From: an uncultured Porphyromonadaceae bacterium
GTDB taxonomy: Bacteria > Bacteroidota > Bacteroidia > Bacteroidales > Muribaculaceae
Direction of reading: 5' to 3'
NCBI GenBank assembly: GCA_947643665.1
Contig: CANRWW010000014.1
Coordinates: forward strand, 1 to 64,000
DNA: 64,000 nt
The position numbers and the translations under genes are program-made. The notes under the pieces are model-generated. The model saw only the letters and a program-made list of their open reading frames with translations, searched no databases and was not told the origin of the DNA. Of this stretch, positions 1-8,634 are shown piece by piece (position 1 is the first letter of the stretch; each line of letters begins with the position of its first letter).

Positions 1-210
<210 letters not shown>

Positions 211-256
211 TTAATTGTTAGTTGCTGTTAAAACTGGCTGAATATCAGCGGTTTTA

Positions 257-291
257 GCGCTCACTGTCTTTATAACAACCGACAGGTGCGC
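257..291 (-). promoter_or_regulatory. Hairpin in the gap 5' leader
   Basis: Between the gap promoter and its ATG the minus strand can form GCGC-CTGTC/GACAG-GCGC, a two-part stem around a loop of about 12 bases. It has no U tract, so it is more likely an mRNA-stabilising or regulatory leader fold than a terminator. The role is unknown. Confidence 0.35.
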
Positions 292-302
292 TTTAAGCGA
301 TA

Positions 303-310
303 CAAAGGTA
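303..310 (-). promoter_or_regulatory. Bacteroidota -7 element for gap
   Basis: Minus strand reads TACCTTTG, an exact TAnnTTTG. No matching TTG at -33 was found at ideal spacing. It implies a leader of about 120 nt for gap. Confidence 0.5.
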
Positions 311-363
311 CTAATTTTTCTCAAAAAATCTTATTCCGGTGGCATAATAATTAAAGAAATATT

Positions 364-780
364 TCAGTAATTAACCGTTTTTTCCATACGGGCTTTTCGG
401 GTGTGTCTGCTTTTTTGCCACTTGATGATTCTGATGATTATGACGGTGATATAAGCGGCTGTTATGATATATGCCCACCAAGGAGATTGCCCATGCCGGG
501 CGTTGACAAGGAGCATATATAATATGAACCCATAGCGTGTGGCTCCGATAATCGCACTTTCAGGCACTATGCTCACTGTTTTTAGCGCTGCTGCCACTGC
601 ATATGCCACTGTCGCCACGAGAGAAAGCAATACGATTGTCGGGGCGATCAAGGAATCCGTATAACAGTTCCACCATACCAGTGCCGTGGATGCTGTGATG
701 AGGGTACATCCCATAAACTCGCTGTTGGAGATGCGTGTAATGAATTTTTGGATTGCTGTGAGTTTTGATTGGTAGGTCAT
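364..780 (-). CDS. Small multi-pass membrane protein of unknown function
   Basis: 138 residues starting MTYQSKLTAIQKF. The ORF track begins 44 codons earlier, but that part overlaps the upstream DUF2284 gene, and the internal ATG leaves a normal 25-base gap. There are about three to four hydrophobic segments (around residues 20-40, 45-70, 80-100 and 105-120) and a basic tail (WQKSRHTRKARMEK), suggesting an inner-membrane protein with a cytoplasmic C-terminus. I recognise no family. It lies downstream of and parallel to the DUF2284 gene, so the two may be co-transcribed. The reading frame is the only sizeable one here and has plausible codon use; function unknown. Confidence 0.55.
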   Translation of the reverse strand: MTYQSKLTAIQKFITRISNSEFMGCTLITASTALVWWNCYTDSLIAPTIVLLSLVATVAYAVAAALKTVSIVPESAIIGATRYGFILYMLLVNARHGQSPWWAYIITAAYITVIIIRIIKWQKSRHTRKARMEKTVNY

Positions 781-805
781 GACATGTGTTTCATCTTTTG
801 TAAGT

Positions 806-1333
806 TCAATAAAAGAGTGCGCAGACCAAGGTGAGGTATTTTGGTAGCATCCCGTCTGTGCTCCATAGTAATCGGATGCCAAAAAGATCTGTGAGTGTAA
901 GGCTGATGTCAAATCCGTAAGCCTCTAGCGATGGGCGCACTTTTTCCGGATGACGGCATGGAAGCCCGCATGGGCGGGTGCATGTTCCGGGGGAGCAGTT
1001 CAGGCATTCTCCCACGAATGTGAATGCGAGACCGCCGGTCTCTTTTTCGCGCCGAAGCAGTTCGGCCTCAATCCGCTCCCTGACGGGACGCATAACGGCT
1101 GCGGCTTCCGACAGCGGGAGCCAGGTAGTGTCGGGATAGATTCTTGTGGCGATTATTTCGGCTGTGTCGTAGGCGGCAAGTTTATCGGCAGGATCGTAGT
1201 CGAACGGGGGGCATCCCCACCGTTTGCCGTAGTTACCGCATTGGCGGCATAAACCGATGAAGCGCTCCCCATCGCGGAAGCGCTCCATGTATTCTCTGAC
1301 CGCTATAGTGCGGGTGAAAGTTTCTGTTCTCAA
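806..1333 (-). CDS. DUF2284 cysteine-rich metal-binding protein
   Basis: 175 residues. Cysteine motifs fit the DUF2284 family: GLCRQCGNYGKRWGCPPF near the N-terminus, then CLNCSPGTCTRPCGLPCRHP in the middle, the usual layout of this putative metal-binding family of unknown function. The start is not ATG. The upstream frame is open back to the in-frame stop of der and contains no ATG, so TTG at 1333 gives the family-length N-terminus (RTETFTRTIAVREYMERF); the ATG at 1288 would remove about 15 residues but keep all cysteines. It follows der by 36 bases on the same strand, probably by read-through from the der promoter. Chemical role not known. Confidence 0.8.
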   Translation of the reverse strand: MRTETFTRTIAVREYMERFRDGERFIGLCRQCGNYGKRWGCPPFDYDPADKLAAYDTAEIIATRIYPDTTWLPLSEAAAVMRPVRERIEAELLRREKETGGLAFTFVGECLNCSPGTCTRPCGLPCRHPEKVRPSLEAYGFDISLTLTDLFGIRLLWSTDGMLPKYLTLVCALFY

Positions 1334-1369
1334 AACTGGTATCCGGTGTGCGAGTGGTGACGGGTATGG

Positions 1370-2686
1370 TTATTTCTCGCGCATGAATACTTGCACAGGG
1401 GTGCCGTTGAAGTTCCAATGCTCGCGCAACTTGTTTTCAAGGAAACGCCGGTATGGTTCCTTTACCCACTGCGGGAGGTTACAGAAGAATATGAAGGTGG
1501 GTACGGGCGCTCCCTTGAGCTGTGTAACATATTTGATCTTGATATATTTGCCTTTGTTGGCGGGGGGCGGATATGCCCCGATCTCCTCAAGCATCACCTT
1601 ATTGAGTTGGGAGGTCGTCACTTCCCGGCGCCGGTTGTTGTATACATCCACAGCTGTTTCTATCACCTTGTAGATGCGTTGCTTGGTAAGGGCCGAGCAA
1701 AAAATAATGGGGAAGTCTGTAAACGGGGCGAAACGGTTGCGAATGGCTTGCTCGAAATGTTTCTGGGCTTCCATGCTTTTGTCTTCTGCTATGTCCCATT
1801 TGTTGACACACACCACAAGCCCTTTCTTGTTGCGCTGTATGAGGCCGAAGATGTTCGCGTCCTGGCTTTCAATGCCTCTGGTGGCGTCAATCATCAGGAT
1901 GCATACGTCGGATGCCTCAATGGCACGTATTGATCGGATTACGGAGTAGTATTCGATGTCTTCGTTTACTTTCTGTTTCTTGCGGATACCGGCTGTATCT
2001 ACGAGATAGAAATCGAATCCGAATTTGTTGTACCTGGTGTATATGCTGTCGCGTGTGGTTCCGGCTATGTCTGTTACTATATGCCGGTCTTCACCGATGA
2101 ATGCATTGATGAGCGACGATTTTCCGGCGTTGGGTCGTCCGACGATTGCGAAGCGCGGTATTTCTTCCAGTTCTTCCTCGTTGTCATCAGGTTCCGGCAG
2201 TTTCTTTACAATTTCGTCAAGGAGGTCTCCGGTGCCGTATCCGCTTACGGCGCTTACGGGATATGGCTCTCCTAGGCCGAGGCTGTAAAACTCAGGCACA
2301 TTGTACAGCCATTCGTTGGAGTCCACTTTGTTGGCTACCAGGAGCACAGGTTTCTTTGATTTGCGCAGTATCTCCGCTACATGGTCGTCAAGGTCAGTGA
2401 CGCCATTCATGGCGTCAACTACAAACAGTATTTCGTCTGCCTGTTCTATGGCGAGATGCACTTGTTTGTTTATTTCCCCTTCGAAGATATCATCGGAGTT
2501 TACTACCCATCCGCCGGTATCAACGATGGAAAATTCGTGCCCCGTCCAGTCGACTTTGCCATACTGGCGGTCGCGGGTGGTGCCTGCGGTCTCGTCGACT
2601 ATGGCCTGGCGAGATTCGGTAAGCCGGTTGAAAAGGGTCGATTTGCCCACATTGGGGCGTCCGACAATAGCTACAAGTTGAGACAT
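1370..2686 (-). CDS. der: Ribosome assembly GTPase Der (EngA)
   Basis: 438 residues, the normal length. Two tandem Ras-like GTPase domains: the first has GRPNVGKST (about residue 9), DTGG and NKVD; the second has GRPNAGKSS (about residue 182), DTAG and NKWD. A C-terminal KH-like domain ends with the basic [19 protein letters not shown]. Der binds the 50S subunit and is needed for late large-subunit maturation in the cytoplasm. It is transcribed from its own TATCTTTG promoter, with era immediately upstream on the same strand. The neighbouring pair of assembly GTPases, Era and Der, is common in Bacteroidales. Nothing looks broken. Confidence 0.97.
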   Translation of the reverse strand: MSQLVAIVGRPNVGKSTLFNRLTESRQAIVDETAGTTRDRQYGKVDWTGHEFSIVDTGGWVVNSDDIFEGEINKQVHLAIEQADEILFVVDAMNGVTDLDDHVAEILRKSKKPVLLVANKVDSNEWLYNVPEFYSLGLGEPYPVSAVSGYGTGDLLDEIVKKLPEPDDNEEELEEIPRFAIVGRPNAGKSSLINAFIGEDRHIVTDIAGTTRDSIYTRYNKFGFDFYLVDTAGIRKKQKVNEDIEYYSVIRSIRAIEASDVCILMIDATRGIESQDANIFGLIQRNKKGLVVCVNKWDIAEDKSMEAQKHFEQAIRNRFAPFTDFPIIFCSALTKQRIYKVIETAVDVYNNRRREVTTSQLNKVMLEEIGAYPPPANKGKYIKIKYVTQLKGAPVPTFIFFCNLPQWVKEPYRRFLENKLREHWNFNGTPVQVFMREK

Positions 2687-2719
2687 AAGTTTCTTAGGTG
2701 TTCTGCGTTAAAATCTTTG

Positions 2720-2727
2720 CAAAGATA
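2720..2727 (-). promoter_or_regulatory. Bacteroidota -7 element for der
   Basis: Minus strand TATCTTTG lies 34 bases upstream of the der ATG, an exact TAnnTTTG at a sensible distance. Confidence 0.5.
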
Positions 2728-2820
2728 ATTCATTTTTATTCCTCTGGCAAAGGGGGGAATAAAAACCTGAGGGGAGGGAGCTGTGGAAGGGCTAGGCTTT
2801 TCGTGATTAGGCGCGGGATA

Positions 2821-3819
2821 TCATTCGATGTATCCGAACGCCTTCAGTTTGTTTTCGCGGTTGCGCCAGTTGGGTTCTACTTTTACGTGCAGTTCAAGGT
2901 ACACGCTCTTGTCGAAGAATTTTTCTATGTCCTTACGGGCTGCGGTGCCGACTTTTTTAAGCATGGATCCCCCTTTGCCGATAAGAATACCTTTCTGGCT
3001 GTCACGTTCCACGAAAATTGTAGCCATTATATGGATGGAGTGCTCGCTTTCGTCGAATTTTTCAACGATCACTTCCACGCTGTACGGTATCTCCTTTTCG
3101 TAGTTGGTAAGTATCTTTTCACGTATGATTTCTGTGACAAAGAACCGTGCGGGTTTGTCGGTAAGGGCGTCTTTGCCGAAATAGGGTGGTGACGGCGGCA
3201 GCAATTCCACTATGTGTGCCATCAGATTGTCCACGTTGAAGTGTTCTTTTGCCGATAAGGGGAATATTTCGGCATTTGGAAGTATCTCCTTCCAGCGTGC
3301 TACAATCACATCCAGTTCACCGTTGTTTTTAAGAAGGTCAACTTTGTTGATGACCAGCAGTACCGGTATGGTTTCTTTTGCTACACGCGCCACAAAATCC
3401 GCATTCTTGGTGGGATCCTCCACCACGTCTGTGACGTACAGCAGTATGTCTGCATCGGTCAATGCTCCCTGTGCATAGCTCAACATGCTTTCCTGCAGCT
3501 TGTAGTTGGGTTTGAGGACCCCGGGCGTGTCGGAAAAGACAATCTGGTATCCAGGGGTATTGACGATGCCTGTGATGCGGTGGCGTGTAGTCTGTGCTTT
3601 CGAGGTTATAATGCTTACCCGTTCCCCGACAAGGTCGTTCATCAATGTTGATTTACCGACATTGGGGTTACCCACTATATTTACAAATCCGGCTTTGTGG
3701 TTTTTGGCGGGTGTGTCGTCCGGACATGCCACTCGGTCGGTTGCATCTGCAAAAAGTTTTTCTGTCTCCAGGCGTTCGGTCTCGGCGTTCGCTCTCTCTT
3801 CTTTGTTGTAGTCGCTCAT
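2821..3819 (-). CDS. era: GTPase Era
   Basis: 332 residues, slightly longer than typical Era (about 300) because of an acidic, charged N-terminal extension of about 40 residues before GFVNIVGNPNVGKST. The GTPase motifs are GNPNVGKST, DTPG and NKVD. The C-terminal KH domain has the GKGGSMLKKVG loop that binds the 3' end of 16S rRNA. Era couples 30S maturation to growth and acts in the cytoplasm or at the membrane. The ATG used is the only good one upstream of the extension; a start inside the extension is possible. A -7-like TATTTTTG overlaps the fabH terminator just upstream. Confidence 0.96.
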   Translation of the reverse strand: MSDYNKEERANAETERLETEKLFADATDRVACPDDTPAKNHKAGFVNIVGNPNVGKSTLMNDLVGERVSIITSKAQTTRHRITGIVNTPGYQIVFSDTPGVLKPNYKLQESMLSYAQGALTDADILLYVTDVVEDPTKNADFVARVAKETIPVLLVINKVDLLKNNGELDVIVARWKEILPNAEIFPLSAKEHFNVDNLMAHIVELLPPSPPYFGKDALTDKPARFFVTEIIREKILTNYEKEIPYSVEVIVEKFDESEHSIHIMATIFVERDSQKGILIGKGGSMLKKVGTAARKDIEKFFDKSVYLELHVKVEPNWRNRENKLKAFGYIE

Positions 3820-3855
3820 ATCTGATTGTTTTTTGTCTTTTAGTTTAGGATAAAC

Positions 3856-3885
3856 AAAAATAGCATCTTAAAAGATGCTATTTTT
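3856..3885 (-). terminator. Rho-independent terminator of fabH, overlapping a possible era promoter
   Basis: A perfect 14-bp inverted repeat (AAAAATAGCATCTT and its complement) with a two-base loop, flanked by T-rich sequence on the minus strand. It sits 55 bases past the fabH stop. The distal arm contains TATTTTTG (3855-3862), which matches TAnnTTTG and could be the era promoter. Confidence 0.8.
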
Positions 3886-3940
3886 GAAAACTTTTCCAGC
3901 CTCTGTGTAGAAACGATACACTTTTATGGCTGAAGTAGGG

Positions 3941-4924
3941 TTACATATCCCAAACCAGAAGCATTGATCCCCAGGTGAATCCTGCTCCAAAGGCTGTGAG
4001 AAGAATTTTGTCTCCTTTTTTGAGCTGGTTCTTGTATTCGTCAAGACAGATGGGTATGGAAGCAGCTGATGTGTTTCCGGTGTGCTGGATGTTTACAAGT
4101 ACTTTTTCTGAAGGTATGCCGGCGCGTGAGCTTACAGCCTCTATTATGCGGAGGTTGGCCTGGTGTGGCACGAGCCAGTCTATGGTGTCGGCGGTGAGGT
4201 TGTTGCGTTTGAGTATGTCCACCGAGGCGGTGTACATGTCGGTAACTGCGTTCTTATATACGTTCTTACCGTCCTGGAAAAGATAGTGCAGTCCTTGGTT
4301 GATCGTTTCCTGTGTAGTCGGTTTGGCAGATCCTCCTCCCCACATCACCAGATGCTCAAGGCCGCGTCCGTCCACGTGGAACACTGCATCAAGCACTCCT
4401 ACTCCGCTCTCTTCCGTAGGCTCAACCATTACGCAGGCTGCCCCGTCGCCGAACAGCGGACAGGTGGCGCGGTCGTTGTAGTTGATCATTGACGACATTT
4501 TCTCCGCGGCAACCACAAGCACTTTTTTACGTAGACCGCTTTTTATGTATGCTGCGGCATCTTCAAGTGCCACTATGAAACCTGCGCAGGCTGCCTGTAT
4601 GTCATAAGCGTAGGCATTTTTTAGTCCGGCGCCTTCACATATGATGGAACCTGTGGATGGAAAACGGTAATCCGGATTGGAGGTCGCGCAGATGAGGAGT
4701 TCCACTTCGGCGGGATCGGTATGGGTTTCGGCCAGCATTTTCTTTACTGCCTCGATACCCATGTATGATGAGCCGGCATCTTTTTTGAGGATGCGGCGCT
4801 CCTTGATGCCGACGCGTGTGGTGATCCATTCGTCGTTGGTATCAACCATCTTCGACAGCATCTCATTGTCAAGGATGTCGTCTGGGATATATGACGCGAT
4901 ACCGGTAATCTTGGCGTTGAGCAT
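3941..4924 (-). CDS. fabH: Beta-ketoacyl-ACP synthase III (KAS III)
   Basis: 327 residues. The catalytic triad of KAS III is visible: Cys in AACAGF, His in VPHQANLRI and Asn in HTGNTSAAS. The enzyme condenses acetyl-CoA (or branched acyl-CoA) with malonyl-ACP to start type II fatty acid synthesis in the cytoplasm. It is the last gene of the DUF177-rpmF-fabH group, an arrangement long known in bacteria that links ribosome parts with lipid synthesis. A leaky hairpin lies between rpmF and fabH, and a strong terminator follows. Start: ATG giving MLNAKITGIASYIPD, the usual N-terminus. Confidence 0.96.
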   Translation of the reverse strand: MLNAKITGIASYIPDDILDNEMLSKMVDTNDEWITTRVGIKERRILKKDAGSSYMGIEAVKKMLAETHTDPAEVELLICATSNPDYRFPSTGSIICEGAGLKNAYAYDIQAACAGFIVALEDAAAYIKSGLRKKVLVVAAEKMSSMINYNDRATCPLFGDGAACVMVEPTEESGVGVLDAVFHVDGRGLEHLVMWGGGSAKPTTQETINQGLHYLFQDGKNVYKNAVTDMYTASVDILKRNNLTADTIDWLVPHQANLRIIEAVSSRAGIPSEKVLVNIQHTGNTSAASIPICLDEYKNQLKKGDKILLTAFGAGFTWGSMLLVWDM

Positions 4925-5004
4925 ATCAGTACTTGGTTAGTAATGGTAGAACGTGAAGAAACCGGTTACGGTTCCCCCAGCTGTTGCGTTTTTTTAATTT
5001 GTTC

Positions 5005-5044
5005 AAAAGGCTGCCGGTGTGAGCGTGATGCTCTGGCAGCCCTT
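5005..5044 (-). terminator. Attenuator-like hairpin between rpmF and fabH
   Basis: On the minus strand GGCTGCC pairs with GGCAGCC and is followed by a short CCTTTT run. It lies between the rpmF stop and the fabH start, so it may lower fabH transcription relative to rpmF. Confidence 0.55.
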
Positions 5045-5066
5045 GTTTGATTACGAAGCCTGGACG

Positions 5067-5252
5067 TTATACGACGGCGTTCTTTTCAATAGCGATTTTA
5101 CCGCGGTAGTAGCCACATTCGTTGCAAACGCAGTGGTAAACATGCCATGCGCCACAATTGGGGCATATTGCAAGGGTAGGCATAGCCGCCTTGTCATGTG
5201 TGCGACGTTTTGCTGTGCGGGTCTTTGATTGTCTTCTTTTAGGATGTGCCAT
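5067..5252 (-). CDS. rpmF: 50S ribosomal protein L32
   Basis: 61 residues, beginning MAHPKRRQSKTRTAKRRTHD, the standard L32 N-terminus. It carries a zinc ribbon: CPNCGAW and CVCNECGYY, so it is the zinc-binding (C+) form with four cysteines. L32 is a small protein of the large ribosomal subunit. It lies 51 bases downstream of the DUF177 gene and upstream of fabH on the same strand. Confidence 0.98.
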   Translation of the reverse strand: MAHPKRRQSKTRTAKRRTHDKAAMPTLAICPNCGAWHVYHCVCNECGYYRGKIAIEKNAVV

Positions 5253-5303
5253 TGTTGTCTAATATATTATTTTCTTGTTGTTTTTTAATGTAAATGCGAG
5301 GGA

Positions 5304-5840
5304 TCAATCTCCGGCGGATTGGTCTTCCGGCATGGAATCTATTTCGTCAATAAGTTCATCCTCAAGGTCTGCATCTTCATCACCCGGAGCATGGGCGCGA
5401 TGCTTTTTAAGGAGCGAACTCATGGCGCGGTTGCATTTTCCCAGAGGATGCACATGCTTGATAGGTATCGCCAGTGATACTGTATCGAAAATTATGTATG
5501 CTATGTTGAGGAACGCATCTGTCCCAGGTATTTCCATGAAATCGTCTGAGTCGTTGTAGTCCTCTCCATATCTTACATTTATGCAGTATGTGGTGTCTAT
5601 GTCTATGGGGAGATCGTCAAGACATCTGTCGCAAGGCACAGTAACGGTGCCTTTCAGCACAAACGACAAGTTGTATACATCGTGCTGATATGTCACAGTG
5701 AGTTCCACGTTGACATCGGCATCACGCACATCGGTGCTTTCCATGTTCGCGAAGAACTGCTTGTCAAGATGATACTCAAAAGTATGTGTGCCCTCAGCGA
5801 GGCTTCGCAGGGGCAATTTAAATTGACTGAACTTTCCCAT
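5304..5840 (-). CDS. DUF177 (YceD-like) protein
   Basis: 178 residues starting MGKFSQFKLPLRSL. The ORF track extends 19 codons upstream to a TTG, but a perfect TACCTTTG promoter element lies inside that extension, so the ATG at 5840 is the real start. The core has the DUF177 CDRCLDDL motif and a highly acidic C-terminus (GDEDADLEDELIDEIDSMPEDQ). The family is linked to rRNA and ribosome assembly in bacteria and plastids and is nearly always next to rpmF, as here. It heads the DUF177-rpmF-fabH operon. Confidence 0.9.
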   Translation of the reverse strand: MGKFSQFKLPLRSLAEGTHTFEYHLDKQFFANMESTDVRDADVNVELTVTYQHDVYNLSFVLKGTVTVPCDRCLDDLPIDIDTTYCINVRYGEDYNDSDDFMEIPGTDAFLNIAYIIFDTVSLAIPIKHVHPLGKCNRAMSSLLKKHRAHAPGDEDADLEDELIDEIDSMPEDQSAGD

Positions 5841-5866
5841 AGCTATAGTCTGCGGAAAAAACTGTG

Positions 5867-5874
5867 CAAAGGTA
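5867..5874 (-). promoter_or_regulatory. Bacteroidota -7 element for the DUF177-rpmF-fabH operon
   Basis: Minus strand TACCTTTG, exact TAnnTTTG, 26 bases upstream of the chosen ATG. It decides the start of the DUF177 gene. Confidence 0.65.
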
Positions 5875-5925
5875 TGTATTTTCTCTTTGATTAGCAACTT
5901 TTACTAAAAAAATCCGCATTCAATT

Positions 5926-6855
5926 CTAAAACAGCGGGCGGAAAAGGCGTAACGCACCGCGTATGTTCCGGGCGGTGAGGGCTTGGGCGGCGCGTAATAG
6001 TGTCCTGTAAAACGGGCACTGTTCGTCGGCGAGTGTGGATGCCATCAGTTTGCTGCTTAGGTCGCTGGATCCTTCTGAAGCATACAGTCCGGCGAGATGT
6101 GCGCGACGCAGGCGTACCCACCGTTTGTGGCGCATGGTTTCCAAATTGGTTTCTATTGTGTTGAGCGACGACTCCCAGCGACCGGTTCCTTGGGTGAAAC
6201 TTGTGCCTGTGATGGACTCCTGTTGTTGGAATATGTCTACTGTAGGAATCCCTTTTAGTTTAAGCATTACAGGGTTGAGTTTCAACAATCTTGTGCCTAG
6301 TTCTATGTCGTTCCATCCGAGGATGGAGTTATCCCATCCCCCCGCTTTTCTGATGATTGAGGTGCGTGCGGCGTAACGTTGTGTGGCCATGCTGCCGTTC
6401 ATGATGTTGTGCCACAGTGGCGATATGGCAGAAAATATAGCGGTACGGGTGCGGCCGTGTATGTCGTGCAGGGTGACGTCCCAGCCCACAATATCGGGAT
6501 GCGACGGGTGGTTGAATCCGCGCATGGCGCGTTCCACATGGGTAGGGTGCATGATGTCGTCGCTGTCAAAGAACATTACATATTCCGAGGTGGTTTCCGC
6601 CAGTCCGCGGTTGCGTGCGGCGGTGGCTCCCGGAATGCTTTCCCGGAGTATCTCTATGGAGAGGCCGGGCTGCTCGTTCTCGTTTTTCCAATGTGCCACA
6701 ATCGTATCGGTACCGTCGGTGGAGCCGTTGTCCACAATTATCACCCGCAATGGCCGGAATGTCTGTGCTGCTATGCTTCGTAGGGTGCGGCCTACTATTG
6801 CAGCACGGTTGTATACTGGCATTATTATGGTTATCGGAAATTGGGTATTGTCCAT
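5926..6855 (-). CDS. Family 2 glycosyltransferase (GT-A fold)
   Basis: 309 residues. N-terminal GT2 signature ITIIMPVYNRAAIVGRTLRSI, nucleotide-binding VDNGSTDGT, the ATAARNRGL motif and the metal-binding FFDSDD (about residue 97), with an EL-containing acceptor region (GWNDIELGTRLL). It transfers a sugar from an NDP-sugar, probably at the cytoplasmic face of the membrane during surface polysaccharide or glycolipid synthesis; substrate unknown. Last gene of a three-glycosyltransferase block on the minus strand, 12 bases after the ATP-grasp/GT fusion, so co-translated. The C-terminus (about residues 230-309) is basic and may contact the membrane. Confidence 0.9.
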   Translation of the reverse strand: MDNTQFPITIIMPVYNRAAIVGRTLRSIAAQTFRPLRVIIVDNGSTDGTDTIVAHWKNENEQPGLSIEILRESIPGATAARNRGLAETTSEYVMFFDSDDIMHPTHVERAMRGFNHPSHPDIVGWDVTLHDIHGRTRTAIFSAISPLWHNIMNGSMATQRYAARTSIIRKAGGWDNSILGWNDIELGTRLLKLNPVMLKLKGIPTVDIFQQQESITGTSFTQGTGRWESSLNTIETNLETMRHKRWVRLRRAHLAGLYASEGSSDLSSKLMASTLADEQCPFYRTLLRAAQALTARNIRGALRLFRPLF

Positions 6856-6867
6856 CTCGGTCTGGTG

Positions 6868-8634
6868 TTAGTGTGCGGATAGGTGCCGGCGTGCGTATAT
6901 TGCGCCTTGAGTCATCCGTATCAGTGACATTCCCAATGGCGCACGCCCCCTGCGGTATGTGCGCCAACTGTTGACGATCACTGCCGGGAGCCATGAAAGG
7001 GGGCGTCTGAGTGCTATGAGCGCTCCTACCGCACGTAGGGTGCCTGGGTCAGTTATTTTTCTGGCTCCGGTAGGGATGCCGTGATGGGTGGTGATTACAA
7101 TCGGGAAGAAACGTCCTTTGTATCCCCTGGCATCGGCCAGCATGAGGAAGAGATCCTCTTCACCGCATGTGAGGTATGTGGTACCAAGGCCAAGCCGCGG
7201 GTCGAAACTTATGGCATCTGCTCCCATAGACATCGTACGCCTGAAGGCTATCTCGAAACTCACGGGGTGGAAGCCTTTTGGGAGGCGGTTGTACGGGATT
7301 TCGGCGTCGGGATATGTCTTGTAAACAGGCTTGTCGTATTTGAATGTGGCAAAGTCTGTTTCAGGATTGCGGTTGAAGCTGTCTATGACGGATTGGAGTT
7401 GCGCCGGGGTGTATGTCAGATCGTCGTCGGCGATAAGTATTATGTCGCCGAGTGCATGGCCGATGGCATTGTTGCGGTTGTTGCTCAGCCCGACACTGTC
7501 GGTCCGTATTATTTTTATGTCTGGTCTGTTTGACAGGGCTGCCGGAGCAGGGGTGCCGGAATGACGTTGCCATGAGACTACATATTCCACACCGGCGACT
7601 TGTGGGAGGTTCATGGCGTCCACGCGTGCGATGCCGTCGGCACCTATGGTTGATATCGTCACGCTAAGGCGCGGCGCCTGTCCGCGGACAGGCAATGTTA
7701 TACTGTCAGCTATGAGCCTGAGGGCGACGTCAGACAATGAGGCTTTTCTTTTCAACGCCGCCGGTGTGAAAGTGAATTCCCCGAAATATGCTTTTCCTGC
7801 CACGTCGTAGAGATCAAGCCGCACAAAAGGTATGTTTGCCGCAAGTATGCGGCAAGCCTCTTTCATCCTGTCTAATGAAGCGGGACGCGGTATGTCCGGG
7901 CCTGCCGCCGCAATGTGCGGTAGCACCCATTTGTCCTGTCTGTGCCAGTCCATGTCGTAGACTGTGACGCGTTTCGTATCTGGGCCATTGTAATCCCTGT
8001 CTGTGCATACCATGCACATGACAGGTTCTCCGTTGGTGCAGAAGAATTTGTAGTCGTAAAGACCTTTCTTCCCCGGTTCTTCAAGGAGTGATTCGGCGAT
8101 GATTGCCGGTTTTATTCCGGCATAGTGTGTTTCTGCCGTGTAACTTCCGTATGTGGTTTTTAATGAGCGATCCAGTTGGGTGGTGATTTTCCTAAGCGGT
8201 GCTTTGGCCTTGTCGCGCACAATGGCGAGGTCTGCGCATCCGTTGTTCGGTTTTATGACGAAAGATGACGGTAGGCTGCCGAAATCAATGTCGGATGCAT
8301 GTTCCCAGTGCCCGTAAAGCGGTATGAGCATGTCTGCACATCCTTTTTCCGCTACATATTCCCTGGCTTTGAATTTGTCGGCGAGCATGCTCCATTGCGA
8401 TATGTCGGTGTTGAATTGTATCCACCGCATCTTTTCGGAAAATTCCGAGGGATGCGTCCAGTTTATTGGACGCCCGTAATCGCGTTGGAACAGTTCTTCC
8501 GCGCGTTTGCGCGGTGCCTGTGCATATCTGGCTCCGCGCACCTTCTGGATAAACTTTATCAGTGGAAGGTGGATCCTTTTTTTCAGATAATTGCGGATGT
8601 ATGCCGCGGCGGTATGTCGTGATGGATCATGCAT
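6868..8634 (-). CDS. Fusion of a TupA-like ATP-grasp domain and a GT2-like glycosyltransferase
   Basis: 588 residues from the ATG at 8634, which overlaps the upstream stop (ATGCATGA); the ORF track starts 25 codons earlier, inside the upstream gene. Residues about 20-320 resemble TupA-type ATP-grasp proteins: FVIKPNNGCADLAIV, LYDYKFFCTNGEPV, and FVRLDLYDVAGKAYFGEFTFTP near the domain end. Residues about 330-570 form a GT-A glycosyltransferase with SVTISTIGADGIARVDAM, LSNNRNNAIGHALG and a DDD metal motif (IILIADDDLTY). ATP-grasp enzymes form amide or ester bonds through acyl phosphates, so the protein could attach an amino acid or peptide to a glycan and also add a sugar (inference). Both catalytic regions look intact. 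Confidence 0.82.
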   Translation of the reverse strand: MHDPSRHTAAAYIRNYLKKRIHLPLIKFIQKVRGARYAQAPRKRAEELFQRDYGRPINWTHPSEFSEKMRWIQFNTDISQWSMLADKFKAREYVAEKGCADMLIPLYGHWEHASDIDFGSLPSSFVIKPNNGCADLAIVRDKAKAPLRKITTQLDRSLKTTYGSYTAETHYAGIKPAIIAESLLEEPGKKGLYDYKFFCTNGEPVMCMVCTDRDYNGPDTKRVTVYDMDWHRQDKWVLPHIAAAGPDIPRPASLDRMKEACRILAANIPFVRLDLYDVAGKAYFGEFTFTPAALKRKASLSDVALRLIADSITLPVRGQAPRLSVTISTIGADGIARVDAMNLPQVAGVEYVVSWQRHSGTPAPAALSNRPDIKIIRTDSVGLSNNRNNAIGHALGDIILIADDDLTYTPAQLQSVIDSFNRNPETDFATFKYDKPVYKTYPDAEIPYNRLPKGFHPVSFEIAFRRTMSMGADAISFDPRLGLGTTYLTCGEEDLFLMLADARGYKGRFFPIVITTHHGIPTGARKITDPGTLRAVGALIALRRPLSWLPAVIVNSWRTYRRGRAPLGMSLIRMTQGAIYARRHLSAH

